A stretch of 64,000 nucleotides of DNA from JAOUJD01 sp963811265 (lineage in GTDB: Bacteria > Pseudomonadota > Gammaproteobacteria > Burkholderiales > Burkholderiaceae_F). The stretch covers positions 1 to 64,000 of the forward strand of contig CAWEQS010000004.1 in the NCBI GenBank assembly GCA_963811265.1. Reading direction: 5' to 3'. The notes beneath the pieces were generated by a model that ran no database searches, had not been told where the DNA came from, and saw only the letters and a program-made list of their open reading frames with translations. This document shows, piece after piece, positions 19,059-27,501 of the stretch. Position numbers and translations under genes: made by a program. Within the stretch, counting starts at the first letter, position 1. Each line of letters begins with the position of its first letter.

Positions 19059-19445
19059 CTACGGACGCGCGACGCGCCATGCGTTGACGAAACCGTCGCC
19101 GGTCTTGTCGCCGGGCTTGGCGTCCTTCACCCACAGGTACAGCGGCTTGCCCTTGTACGCCCACTGCTTGCCGCCGTCATCGCGCGTGATGATCGTGTAG
19201 TCACCCGACGCCTTCGAATCCGCGGCGGCCATCAGCGGCGGCCAGTTGGCCGCGCAAGGGCCGTTGCACACGCTCTTGCCGCTGCCGGTCGCATCCTTGT
19301 CGAATGTGTAGAGCGTCATGCCGGCGCTGTTCGTCAGCACGCCGTCCATCGTTTTCGCCGGCGCGGCCGCCGTTCCCATCATTCCTTCGTACGTGGAGCA
19401 GGCGGCCAGCGTTGTCATGGCCAGGGCGATCAACAGTCGACGCAT
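19059..19445 (-). CDS. COG4315-type secreted lipoprotein
   Basis: The 128-residue protein starts MRRLLIALAMTTLAAC, a lipoprotein signal with lipobox. It then carries two copies of the COG4315 pattern: SAGMTLYTFDKDATGSGKS with CNGPCAANWPPL, and later GKQWAYKGKPLYLWVKDAKPGD. The family is found in cell-envelope proteins of unknown activity and often sits beside ECF sigma genes. Two cysteines (CNGPC) may form a disulfide. It is the first gene of the lipoprotein-sigma-anti-sigma operon. Confidence 0.88.
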   Translation of the reverse strand: MRRLLIALAMTTLAACSTYEGMMGTAAAPAKTMDGVLTNSAGMTLYTFDKDATGSGKSVCNGPCAANWPPLMAAADSKASGDYTIITRDDGGKQWAYKGKPLYLWVKDAKPGDKTGDGFVNAWRVARP

Positions 19446-19476
19446 CGATGTCTCCTTCGGGTGAGTGACATGCAGC

Positions 19477-19503
19477 GAACGGGCCTGCCGTCGGCATTAT
19501 TCC
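19477..19503 (-). promoter_or_regulatory. Candidate ECF-type promoter
   Basis: On the minus strand GGAATAA (19497-19503) is followed after 15 bases by CGTTC (19477-19481), which resembles -35 and -10 elements used by ECF sigma factors. It lies 32-58 bases before the COG4315 lipoprotein ATG and could give autoregulation by the downstream sigma factor. This is a visual match only. Confidence 0.3.
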
Positions 19504-19522
19504 GCGCCCTGTGGTCCGCGCG

Positions 19523-21544
19523 TCAGATTTCCTGCGGATCGACCTCGATCTGCCAGCGGATCCGGCTGCGCTTCGCCCTCAGCCCTTCGAGCCAGGCGCG
19601 CAGGAACGCCTGCAACGGCCCGCGACGATCGGCCTCGACGAGCAACTGCGCCCGCTCGGCGCCGGCCAGCTTCTGCAGCGCCATCGGCACGGGGTCGAAC
19701 ACGCGCACCTCGTCGCTCGACGGCGCCTCGGCGCGCGCCTCACGCAGGAAGCCGAGCGCGCCATCCATCGTCCGCGCCTCGGCCGTGAGCAGCGCCTGGT
19801 GCGTGAACGGCGGCATGTTCGCGGCGCGTCGCTCGGCCAGCTGCCCGTCCGCGAAGGCGGCGTAATCGTGCCGCGCCAGCGCCGCGAACAAGGGATGCGC
19901 CGGGAAGCGCGTCTGCAGCAGGACCCGGCTCGCGTGACCGCCGCGCCCGGCGCGTCCGGCGACCTGCACGAGCGTGGAGAACAGCCGCTCGGGCGCCCGG
20001 AAGTCGTGCGATGCCAGTTGCCCGTCCGGATTCAGCACGACCACGAGCGAGACGCGCTGGAAGTCGTGGCCCTTGGCGATCATCTGCGTCCCGACGAGCA
20101 CGTCGACGTCGCCCGCGTGCACCGCGTCGAAGGCCTGTTCGGCCGCGTGGCGTCGCCGCGTGGAGTCGCGGTCGATCCGCATCACGCGCGCGGTGGGGAG
20201 GAGCTCGCGCAGCAGCTCTTCGATTCGCTGCGTGCCGTGCCCCATGCCGTGCAGCCCCTGGTTGCCGCAGGTCGGGCAGGCGCGCGGCACGCGTTCGGTG
20301 AAGCCACAGTGATGGCAGCGCAGCGAGCGATCGGTCTTGTGGAACACCGTGAAGGTGGAGCACTGCGGGACAGCGCGACAGCCACCCGCAGGCATCGCAG
20401 GCGACGACCGGCGCGTAGCCGCGCCGGTTCAGGAAGACCAGCGACTGCGCGCCGGCGTCCTGCGCGGCCCTCAGCGCCGTCGCGACGGGCGCGGCGATGC
20501 CCGTGCCCGCCTTGCCCTCGGGGGAACGCAGGTCGACGAGCTCGATCGCGGGAGGTTCGGCGTCTTCGTCGACGGCCCGCTGAGTCAGCCGCAGCAGCGC
20601 GTAGCGACCGGCCTGTGCAGCCGCCCAGGTTTCGAGCGACGGCGTCGCGGACCCGAGCACGACCGGCACGCCAAGCATCTGCGCGCGCTTGATGGCGAGG
20701 TCGCGCGCGGAGTAGCGAACCCCTTCGCCGGCCTTGTACGACGGGTCGTGCTCTTCATCGACGACGATTAGCGAAAGCGCCGGCAGCGACGCGAACACGG
20801 CGAGCCGCGTGCCGACGACGATCCTCGCCCGTCCCTCGTGCGCCGCCAGCCACGCGGCCGACCGTTCGCCATCCGGCAGCCCGCTGTGGAGCACCACCAC
20901 GCCGGCGGCGCCGAAGCGCGCGCGCAGCAGCGACTCCAGTTGCGGCGTGAGGTTGATCTCCGGCACCAGCATCAGGACCTGGGCGCGCTCATCCTTCTGC
21001 AGGCGATCTTCGATCGCCCGGAGGTACACCTCGGTCTTGCCGCTTCCGGTGATGCCGAACAGCAGGTGGACCCCGAACCCCTGCGCCGCGACCAGCGCCT
21101 CGACGGCGGCCTGCTGCTGCGCCGTCAGGCGGTGCAGCGACGTCGCGTTCGACCCGCGCGCAATCTCGCGCTTGCGCAGCCTCGCCAGCGCCTGTGCGAA
21201 GCGAGGCCCCGGCGGGGTTCTCAGCACAGGGGGCAGCGCCGGCAGCGCAACTTCTCCCCATGGATGCTGGTAGTAGTCGGACGCGAACTGCGTGAAGTCG
21301 AGCCAGTGGCGATCGAGCGGCTGCACCTGGTCGACGACGAAGCCGACATCCTTCAGGCGCGCCTGATCGATGTCGCTCCGGCCGGTGGTGTCGACGATCA
21401 GCCCCATCCTGGATCGCCGCCCAACGGGGACTACGCACACCTGCCCGGCCATGCCTCGGAAGTCACCAGCCGATAGTCAAGAGGCTGTGGCAGCGGCACA
21501 TCAACGACGACGCGAGCAAACCGGGAAACGAGGGGCGTCGCCAT
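19523..21544 (-). CDS. priA: Primosomal protein N' (PriA helicase), frameshifted
   Basis: PriA restarts stalled replication forks by binding fork DNA, unwinding it and loading the replicative helicase. The N-terminus reads FARVVVDVPLPQPLDYRL. Walker A is GITGSGKTEVY and Walker B the DEEH of VVDEEHDPSYKAGE. Zinc-binding CxxC pairs follow (CDACG, CHHCG, CPTCG), then the helicase C-lobe with VGTQMIAKGHDF and QVAGRAGR. Two frame changes occur, near 21455 (one base missing before MAGQV) and near 20372 (one base extra in CPQCSTF); together they cancel to 674 codons. I place the start at ATG 21544 because it gives the conserved N-terminus. It is followed by the lipoprotein/sigma operon. Confidence 0.93.
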
Positions 21545-21855
21545 GGTCACGTAAGACGTGAAAGAGTGTTGCTAAGTCCCTGATCCAAAAGGATCACAAA
21601 TTAGGGCGGCCGACGCTGTGGATAACTTTGTGGAAAAGACCCGCTCGCCGGCCGCAAACCCGCATGGAACATGGACCGCTACGGGGAACGGCAAAGCCAG
21701 GCCCGAAATCGTGCCCCATGAAAACAAGCACTTAGCCGGATAACGGCTTCGAATCAGGAAGAACTTCCCAGTTGCAGCTGCGCCACAAAACCAGAATTGC
21801 TTTTGTGAATAAGTCAAGTCCCCGGCTATCCGGGGCTCCGGCATGGAGTGACTAC
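21545..21855. promoter_or_regulatory. AT-richer spacer with DnaA boxes between hemE and priA
   Basis: This 311-base gap has no convincing gene. It contains TGTGGATAA (21617-21625) and TGTGAATAA (21804-21812), both perfect matches on the minus strand to the DnaA box TTATNCACA. A one-mismatch copy, TGTGGAAAA (21629-21637), lies 12 bases from the first. There is also a short inverted repeat TGATCC/GGATCA at 21581-21596 and a hairpin CCCCGG/CCGGGG near 21818-21835 just after the hemE stop. The DnaA-box cluster suggests DnaA binding. It is unlikely to be the main origin because gene orientation does not switch here. Confidence 0.5.
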
Positions 21856-22938
21856 TCACGCCCTCAAAGTACGGCTGTGGGCATGCACCGCGTCGACCAG
21901 AATCGCGACGCTCTCGGGAGGCGTGAACTGGGAGATTCCATGACCGAGGTTAAAGACATGGCCCGCCCACGTTCCATCCGCATTCTGCGGGCGCCCGAAC
22001 GAGTCGATCACGCGCGCGGCCTGAGCGCGAATCGCGTCGGCCGGAGCGAACAGCGCCATCGGATCGAGGTTGCCCTGGAGCGCGCAGCGGTCGCCGATCC
22101 GCGCCCGGGCTTTGCCGAGGTTGACCGTCCAGTCCAGGCCAACGGCGTCGCACCCCGTGTCGGCGATCTCCTCCAGCCACAGCCCGCCGCCCTTGGTGAA
22201 GACGATCGAAGGGACGCGGCGGCCGTCCTGCTCACGCTTGAGCTGGCGGACGACGTCGCGCATGTAGGCCAGCGAGAACTCCTGGTACGCGCCATCGGCG
22301 AGGGCGCCACCCCACGTATCGAAAACCATCACGGCTTGCGCGCCGGCTTCGATCTGCGCGTTCAGGTAGTCCGCCACGGCCCTGGCGTTCACGCGGAGGA
22401 TGGCGTGCAGCAGGTCGGGACGCCCGTACATCATCGACTTGATCAGCCGGAAGTCGTCGGAACCGCCGCCCTCGACCATGTAGCACGCGAGCGTGAAGGG
22501 GCTGCCCGAGAAGCCGATCAGGGGGATGCGGCCGGCCAGCGCCTTGCGGATCTCGCGTACGGCATCGGTGACGTACCGAAGCTCGGCGTGCGGATCGGGC
22601 GCAGCCAGGCGCGCGACGTCGGCTTCGGTTCGCACCGGGCGCTCGAACTTCGGACCTTCCCCCTCCGCGAAGTACAGACCGAGGCCCATCGCATCCGGCA
22701 CGGTGAGGATGTCGGAGAAGAGGATGGCCGCATCGAGCGGAAAGCGATCGACCGGCTGCATCGTGACTTCCGTCGCGAACGCGGGGGATTTGGCGAGGCC
22801 AAGGAAACTGCCAGCGCGCTTGCGCGTGGCGTTGTACTCCGCCATGTAGCGCCCGGCTTGACGCATCAACCACACCGGGGTGTACTCGGTCGGTTGCCGA
22901 AGCAGCGCGCGCAGCAGCGTGTCGTTCTGGAGTTTCAC
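21856..22938 (-). CDS. hemE: Uroporphyrinogen decarboxylase
   Basis: HemE removes four carboxyl groups from uroporphyrinogen III to give coproporphyrinogen III in haem synthesis. From the GTG start (VKLQNDTLLRALL) the protein is 360 residues, standard for the family. The two signatures are clear: PVWLMRQAGRYMAEY near residue 22 and GFSGSPFTLACYM near 150. The DTWGGAL block and the C-terminal FNLGHGISQFTPPE are also present. The frame is intact. It starts only 13 bases from the divergent DUF167 gene. Confidence 0.96.
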   Translation of the reverse strand: MKLQNDTLLRALLRQPTEYTPVWLMRQAGRYMAEYNATRKRAGSFLGLAKSPAFATEVTMQPVDRFPLDAAILFSDILTVPDAMGLGLYFAEGEGPKFERPVRTEADVARLAAPDPHAELRYVTDAVREIRKALAGRIPLIGFSGSPFTLACYMVEGGGSDDFRLIKSMMYGRPDLLHAILRVNARAVADYLNAQIEAGAQAVMVFDTWGGALADGAYQEFSLAYMRDVVRQLKREQDGRRVPSIVFTKGGGLWLEEIADTGCDAVGLDWTVNLGKARARIGDRCALQGNLDPMALFAPADAIRAQAARVIDSFGRPQNADGTWAGHVFNLGHGISQFTPPESVAILVDAVHAHSRTLRA

Positions 22939-22951
22939 GAGGGGCAGTCGA

Positions 22952-23293
22952 GTGGGCGTGGCGAAGGGCAGCGATTTTCGCACGGAGCAGCTGCCGGCCT
23001 GGATCGAGGCCCGAAGTGATGACGTCGTCGTCGCGCTGCACGTGCAGCCCGGTGCGCGTCGCACGGCTATCGTCGGGCCTCACGGCGACCGGTTGAAAGT
23101 CGCTGTTTCATCCCCGCCGGCCGAGGGCCGGGCGAACACGGCACTGCTGGAATTCCTGGCCGAGCGACTCGCGATTCCGAAGTCCTGCCTTCGGCTTCTC
23201 TCGGGCGCCAGTTCGCGTGAGAAGCGCGTGGCTATCGCCTCCGCGCTCCCGGCGTCGTCCGTCGCCGCCGCACTCTCGCCCAGCAGGCAATAA
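22952..23293 (+). CDS. DUF167 (YggU-like) protein
   Basis: This small protein of about 113 residues belongs to the DUF167/YggU family. Typical pieces are VVVALHVQPGARRTAIVG, LKVAVSSPPAEGRANTALLEFLAERL and SGASSREKRVAI. The family folds as a small alpha/beta protein with no firmly known function. I choose GTG 22952, with GAGGGG 8 bases upstream; GTG 22958 is an alternative. It is divergent from hemE and ends just before a hairpin shared with the AKKEE gene. Confidence 0.85.
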   Translation: MGVAKGSDFRTEQLPAWIEARSDDVVVALHVQPGARRTAIVGPHGDRLKVAVSSPPAEGRANTALLEFLAERLAIPKSCLRLLSGASSREKRVAIASALPASSVAAALSPSRQ

Positions 23294-23318
23294 AAAAGCA
23301 GGCCCGAAGGCCTGCTTT
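23291..23318 (-). terminator. Rho-independent terminator (bidirectional)
   Basis: AAAGCAGGCC (23295-23304) pairs with GGCCTGCTTT (23309-23318) around CGAA. On the minus strand it runs into TTTTTTATTG and lies 25 bases after the AKKEE gene stop; on the plus strand it directly follows DUF167. Confidence 0.85.
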
Positions 23319-23342
23319 CGCAGAAAGATACCTGCGGCCGAA

Positions 23343-23599
23343 TTACTTCTTCGGCGCTTCTTCTTTCTTCGCCGGAGCAGCGGCGGGCTTGGCTTCTTCT
23401 TTCTTCGCCGGGGCGGCAGCGGCCGGTTGGCGGCTTTCTTCTCTTCCGCCTTGGCGGCCGGCTTGGCTTCTTCTTTCTTCGCCGGAGCGGCGGCGGCCGG
23501 CTTGGCTTCTTCTTTCTTCGCCGGAGCGGCGGCAGGGGCTTGGGCGAACGCGACGCCGGCGAAGGCGGTGGCGATCAGGGCAGCGATCAGCTTTTTCAT
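23343..23599 (-). CDS. Small exported Ala/Lys/Glu-rich repeat protein (frameshifted)
   Basis: This protein of about 85 residues starts MKKLIAALIATAFAGVAFAQA, a Sec signal peptide. The mature part is made almost only of imperfect AAPAKKEEAKPA repeats, at least four copies once the frame is repaired. The frame breaks near 23428, after EEKKAA, consistent with one missing base; the repaired end reads AKKEEAPKK. Proteins of this composition are common in Burkholderiales, but I know of no assigned role. A clear terminator follows the stop. The repeats could also expand or contract by slippage. Confidence 0.75.
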
Positions 23600-23790
23600 G
23601 GTGTGTTCCTGGAACGTAGTTTTGGGTTGGTTTCGAGCCCGCCCAGACGGAAACCTCCCCAGTCCCTGCAGACTCAGAGCGGCTAACGGGACAGGTAGTC
23701 AGGAGGTTGACACAGGGGCGTGGGCAAGCCCCTCAGGTGGCGACCGGCCGGATCGGCCGGCACCTCGCGGGCGGACACAAGGCTCTCCAA

Positions 23791-24320
23791 CTACTCCTGC
23801 GGCAGGGTCAGCGTCCTGAGCCGCCACTTGCTGTCATTGGTGAACAGCCAAGTCTCGGAGTAAGTGATCGCTCCCGTCTTGACGAGCGCCGGTGGTGGGG
23901 CCGGCAGCGGGGAGGCCGTCTTCAAGGAGGCCAGGACCACGTCATTCAGCCTGGCGATGCCGGGTGAGCGAACGATTTTCGAACGGGTTACCTTGCCGCT
24001 CCGGTCGACCGTGACATCCACCACGATCACGCCCTGCAGCAGGTGGTGGGGCCGGCCTTCGAACAGTTGCGGCGCGTTGGCCGAGTGGATGCGCTCGGCC
24101 GCCTGCCGCTTCCATTGCTCGAGGGCCGGGTCGCGCGAGGCCAGGCGGGGTCCGGTAGACGGCCCGGCCGCGACCGGGGCCGCCGATGGGGCCGCGGGAG
24201 CAGGGGCCGCGACGGACGGCCCGGAGGCCGCCGTCGGCGACGGCGGTGCGGATCCGCACCCCGCGGTGGCGACGATCACGGTAGAGATGGCCGCAATCAG
24301 TGGGTGTTGCGCTTCAGCAT
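23791..24320 (-). CDS. TonB C-terminal-like lipoprotein (frameshift near start)
   Basis: The frame encodes about 176 residues: a short hydrophobic N-terminus with a possible lipobox (VIVATAGC), an Ala/Pro-rich linker (about 30-65) and a C-terminal domain like that of TonB (VIVVDVTVDRSGKVTRSKIVRSPG). The ATG at 24320 gives MLKRNTH and then runs out of frame; one missing base would join it to LIAAISTVIVATAGC. This start lies 3 bases after the TonB-dependent receptor stop, so the two are probably co-transcribed. It may transmit energy or contact the receptor, but it lacks the TonB membrane helix and the lipid anchor is only inferred. Confidence 0.7.
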
Positions 24321-24323
24321 CGT

Positions 24324-26418
24324 TCAGTACCTCGCGTCCAGCCCGACGGTCCACGACCGCCCGGGGGCCGGCTCGAAGAACCGGCCGTTGCCTTCATTGA
24401 CGATGACCGAGCCGATGTAGCGCTTGTCCAGGATGTTGTCGACGCGGAAGAAGGTGCGGAGACTCCAGCTTCCCAGTGAAAGCGATTGCTGGACCGACAG
24501 GTTCACTACACCCCATCCCGCCGCAAAGTCCGTGTTGCGGTCATCGACTGGCAGGCGGGACTGTGCACGCCACTCCGCCCCGAAGTCCAGACCGCGTGTC
24601 CGGTAATCGGCGCGGATGAATAAAGTTTCCGCCGGCACGCCCGGGAGACGATTCCCGGCCGGTACCGGTACCGACGGCCGGGTGCAGGGCGTCGCCTGGC
24701 ACACCGAAAACGGCTCCGAATAGGTCGCGCGAATGGTGGCGAGCGCGGCCTCGAATGACAAGTTCGTCGTGGGCCGCCAACCAACGCTCGCCTCCGCGCC
24801 GTAGCGCTCCGTCGCCGCCGCATTGCCGAACGACGAACGACCGCCGACGTTGGTCAGGACGACGATGTCATCCTCGGTGCGCACGCCGAAAAGGGCAAGG
24901 GTGGCCGTCAACGACGGCGAGGGGAGCAGCTTCAGTCCGAACTCGACGTTGTTGCTGCGCGCAGGCTTCAACGACGTGTTCAGTCCGGCACTGCCGTCAG
25001 GCCGGTATGCGAGCTCGTTGAGAGTCGGCGTTTCGAACCCGCGGCCGTACGAGGCGTACCAACTCGTCGTCGGTGCCGGGCGATACACGAGGCCGACGAC
25101 CGGGTTGATGCTGCTCATCGCAACGCTGCCCGAGTCGTTGCCGTTGGAGAGATAGCGGTCGTCGCTGCTGAACTCCACGCGCGATGCGCGCGCCCCGGCG
25201 GTGAGTTTCCAGCGCGGGGCGACATCGGCCTCCAGTTGAAGGTAGCCGTCGCTCGATGTCACCGTGTTGCGTTCGTCACGACGCAGTCGCCCCATCACGC
25301 CGAGCGCGCTGCCAATGAAGTTCTCGTAGCCGCGGCGGTCCTCGTTCAGTCGCTCCACGTTGAGGCCGGCCGTCAGCGTCGCGCGGTCGAAGAACTTCTG
25401 GACGCGGGCGTCGACCCCGTCGAACTGCCGATCGAAGTCGATCACGCCTCCGGGGTGTGCGCGGTTAGCCTGCACTGCCACCGGAATCGCCTGGTACTGC
25501 GTGACCTCGCGATTGCCGAGCCAGGCCACCACGGTCGATCGCCAGCCTCCGCCCAGGTCGCTCGTCAGGTCGCCGCCCACTTGCGACTGCTTCGCTGACT
25601 TGCGTGTATTGAACTGCAGCGCCTGCGGCGAGGCCTGTCGCGGATCGTCGGCGGCCTGTCCACGGGTGAGCCCGAGCGGGTCCATCGAGTCGGGCATGTC
25701 GAGGCTGTTCACCGACACGCGGAGTTGCCCGAGCGGGGTCTGTGCGGCGGCGCGCAGGTTGACCACATCGCGCGTGGCCTGGCTGTGCTCCCGGTAGCCC
25801 TCGGTCGAGAAGCGACTGCCGTCGAGCGACAACGGAGGCCGCGTCGCTGCCAGCCGCGAGGCTCAGGCCCGCTCGCCACGTGCCGTAACCGCCGGCCGCA
25901 GCTCGTGACCTCGGCGGTCGGCTCCGACGGGCCGACGCGCGTGGTCATCGCGATCACGCCGCCCGATGAGTTTCCGTACAGCGCCGAGAACGGGCCACGC
26001 AGCACTTCGATCCGCTCGACCGCGTCCAGAGGGAAGTTCGACACCTGGCCCTGCCCGTCCGGTTGCGAAGCAGGAATGCCGTCCAGATAGAGCCGCACAC
26101 CGCGCACTCCGAACGTGGAGCGCGCGCCAAAGCCGCGAATCGAAATCTGCAGGTCCTGCGCGTAGTTCTGGCGGTTCAGGGCGACGACCCCGGGGACGCG
26201 CGCGAGGGACTCCGAAAATTGATGCGCCACTGGGCGTCGCGCACTTCGCTGCGCTCGATGACGTCGACGGAAGCGGGGACGTCGAGCGCGGCGCGCTCGG
26301 TGCGCGTTGCCGTGACAACCGTGGTCTCGAGGGTGGCGGGCGACGACTGCGCGAGCGCCGCGGACGGCGCCAGCGCCAACGGCGCGACCACCCATGCGAC
26401 GACGGCGCGCGGCGGCAT
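24324..26418 (-). CDS. TonB-dependent outer-membrane receptor (several frameshifts)
   Basis: This is an outer-membrane gated channel for a scarce nutrient such as a siderophore, metal chelate or vitamin. A signal peptide (VVAPLALAPSAALAQ) is followed by a TonB-box-like ETTVVTATRTER. The plug domain has SIRGFGARSTFGVRGVRLYLDG and RIEVLRGPFSALYGNSSGGVI, and a large beta-barrel ends in the aromatic residue of VGLDARY. The frame changes near 26215, 25905 and 25845. Each piece continues the family sequence, and the total corresponds to about 698 codons. The substrate is not evident; I saw no cobalamin riboswitch upstream. It is followed by the TonB-like lipoprotein gene. Confidence 0.88.
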
Positions 26419-26527
26419 CGGGCGTGGCCGGGACCGGGCCCCGGCCGGCGCGCCGCGCGACGCCCGCCACCGCGCCAGGTCCTTCACGCCGGCCTCGTCG
26501 CCGATCGGACGCCGAGTCGAGGAGGAC

Positions 26528-26965
26528 TCAGCGAACGACGAGCACCGGGCGACGCGTGTGGGCCAGGACCCGCTGCGTTTCGCTGCCCAGGACGACCCCC
26601 TCGACGCCGCGGCGGCCATGCGAGGCCATGACGATCAGCCCGCAGTGATGCTTGCTGGCCGCGGCAACGATGGCCCTGTGAGGCAGGTCATCCTCGAGCA
26701 TCGACGTATGGCAGGGCACGCCGGCCTCGCTTGCAGCGCGCTCGATGCGCGCCAGGCGGTCGCTCGCCTCCGCGCCCACGCGCGCCTGATAGTCCCCGGA
26801 CGCGACACCGCTCGACTCGCCGATGCCGGCATACGGGTACGGCGGGACCGCCGTGAACGCGATCAATTGCGCTCCCAGGGCCCGCGCCAGCTCGACAGCG
26901 GTGGAAACCGCCTTGTCGGAGAGTTCCGAACCGTCCGTCGCCACGAGGATCTTGCCGTTGAACAT
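26528..26965 (-). CDS. Universal stress protein (UspA family)
   Basis: The 145-residue protein is a single UspA domain that binds ATP or related ligands and is linked to stress survival. It begins MFNGKILVATDGSELSDKAV, and the C-terminal nucleotide-binding signature is GLIVMASHGRRGVEGVVLGSETQRVLAHTRRPVLVV. The start ATG gives the family N-terminus; an upstream in-frame extension overlaps the atp terminator. It lies downstream of the ATP synthase operon, from which it is separated by a terminator. Confidence 0.93.
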   Translation of the reverse strand: MFNGKILVATDGSELSDKAVSTAVELARALGAQLIAFTAVPPYPYAGIGESSGVASGDYQARVGAEASDRLARIERAASEAGVPCHTSMLEDDLPHRAIVAAASKHHCGLIVMASHGRRGVEGVVLGSETQRVLAHTRRPVLVVR

Positions 26966-27004
26966 GGGGCCTCCATCCGCGCCGCTTCCAAGGCAGGATC
27001 GGCG

Positions 27005-27036
27005 CAAAAGAAAAGAGGGCAGCGTCCGCTGCCCTC
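27005..27036 (-). terminator. Rho-independent terminator of the ATP synthase operon
   Basis: GAGGGCAGCG (27015-27024) pairs perfectly with CGCTGCCCTC (27027-27036), followed on the minus strand by TTTTCTTTT. It lies just after atpC. Confidence 0.9.
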
Positions 27037-27058
27037 CGTGCTGGGCCAGACGCGTCGC

Positions 27059-27478
27059 CTACCTGCCGCGGAGCTTGCGGATGGCCGCCAGCTGCGCCGC
27101 GATCGACGACATCTCCGCCTCGACCTTCGCGATCTCGAGTTCGCTGCTGGCGTTCCGGCGCGCTTCTTCCGCATCCTTCAGCGCTTCGCGCGCCTTGGCC
27201 TCGTCGAGGTCCTTGCCGCGAATGGCGGTGTCGGCCAGCACAGTCACGACGTGCGGCTGCACCTCGAGAATGCCGCCGGCGACGAACACCTGCTCTTCGG
27301 CGGCCTGGTCCGCCACCTTGATGCGCACGACACCAGGGCGGATACGCGTGATCAGCGGCGCGTGCTGCGGATAGATGCCGAGCTCACCGACTTCGCCCGG
27401 CAGCACGACGAACTCCGCCCGGCCCGAGAAGATCGACTCTTCCGCGCTGACGACGTCGACTTGGATGGTGGTGGCCAT
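27059..27478 (-). CDS. atpC: ATP synthase subunit epsilon
   Basis: Subunit epsilon is part of the central stalk of F1 and can inhibit ATP hydrolysis. The 139-residue protein starts MATTIQVDVVSAEESIFSG and has the conserved GELGIYPQHAPLITRIRPG. A two-helix C-terminal domain (about 90-139) includes EAKAREALKDAEEARR. It is the last gene of the operon, 23 bases after atpD and followed by a strong terminator. Confidence 0.97.
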   Translation of the reverse strand: MATTIQVDVVSAEESIFSGRAEFVVLPGEVGELGIYPQHAPLITRIRPGVVRIKVADQAAEEQVFVAGGILEVQPHVVTVLADTAIRGKDLDEAKAREALKDAEEARRNASSELEIAKVEAEMSSIAAQLAAIRKLRGR

Positions 27479-27501
27479 CTGACTCCCCATGCGAGCCGCC
27501 G

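Noticed and set aside
21545..21855. Main chromosomal origin at the DnaA-box spacer
   Set aside because: Gene orientation is the same on both sides, and the yidC-mnmE context places oriC beyond 64000.
21572..21859. 95-residue minus-strand open frame in the hemE-priA gap
   Set aside because: No ribosome site, no recognisable domain, and it runs through the DnaA-box spacer, so it is probably chance.
23343..23599. CRISPR-like repeat array
   Set aside because: The repeats are coding, directly adjacent without spacers, and translate as AKKEE units.
26419..26527. Cobalamin riboswitch before the TonB-dependent receptor
   Set aside because: I looked for the conserved GCCACTG box and the typical core but did not find them in the 110 bases available.
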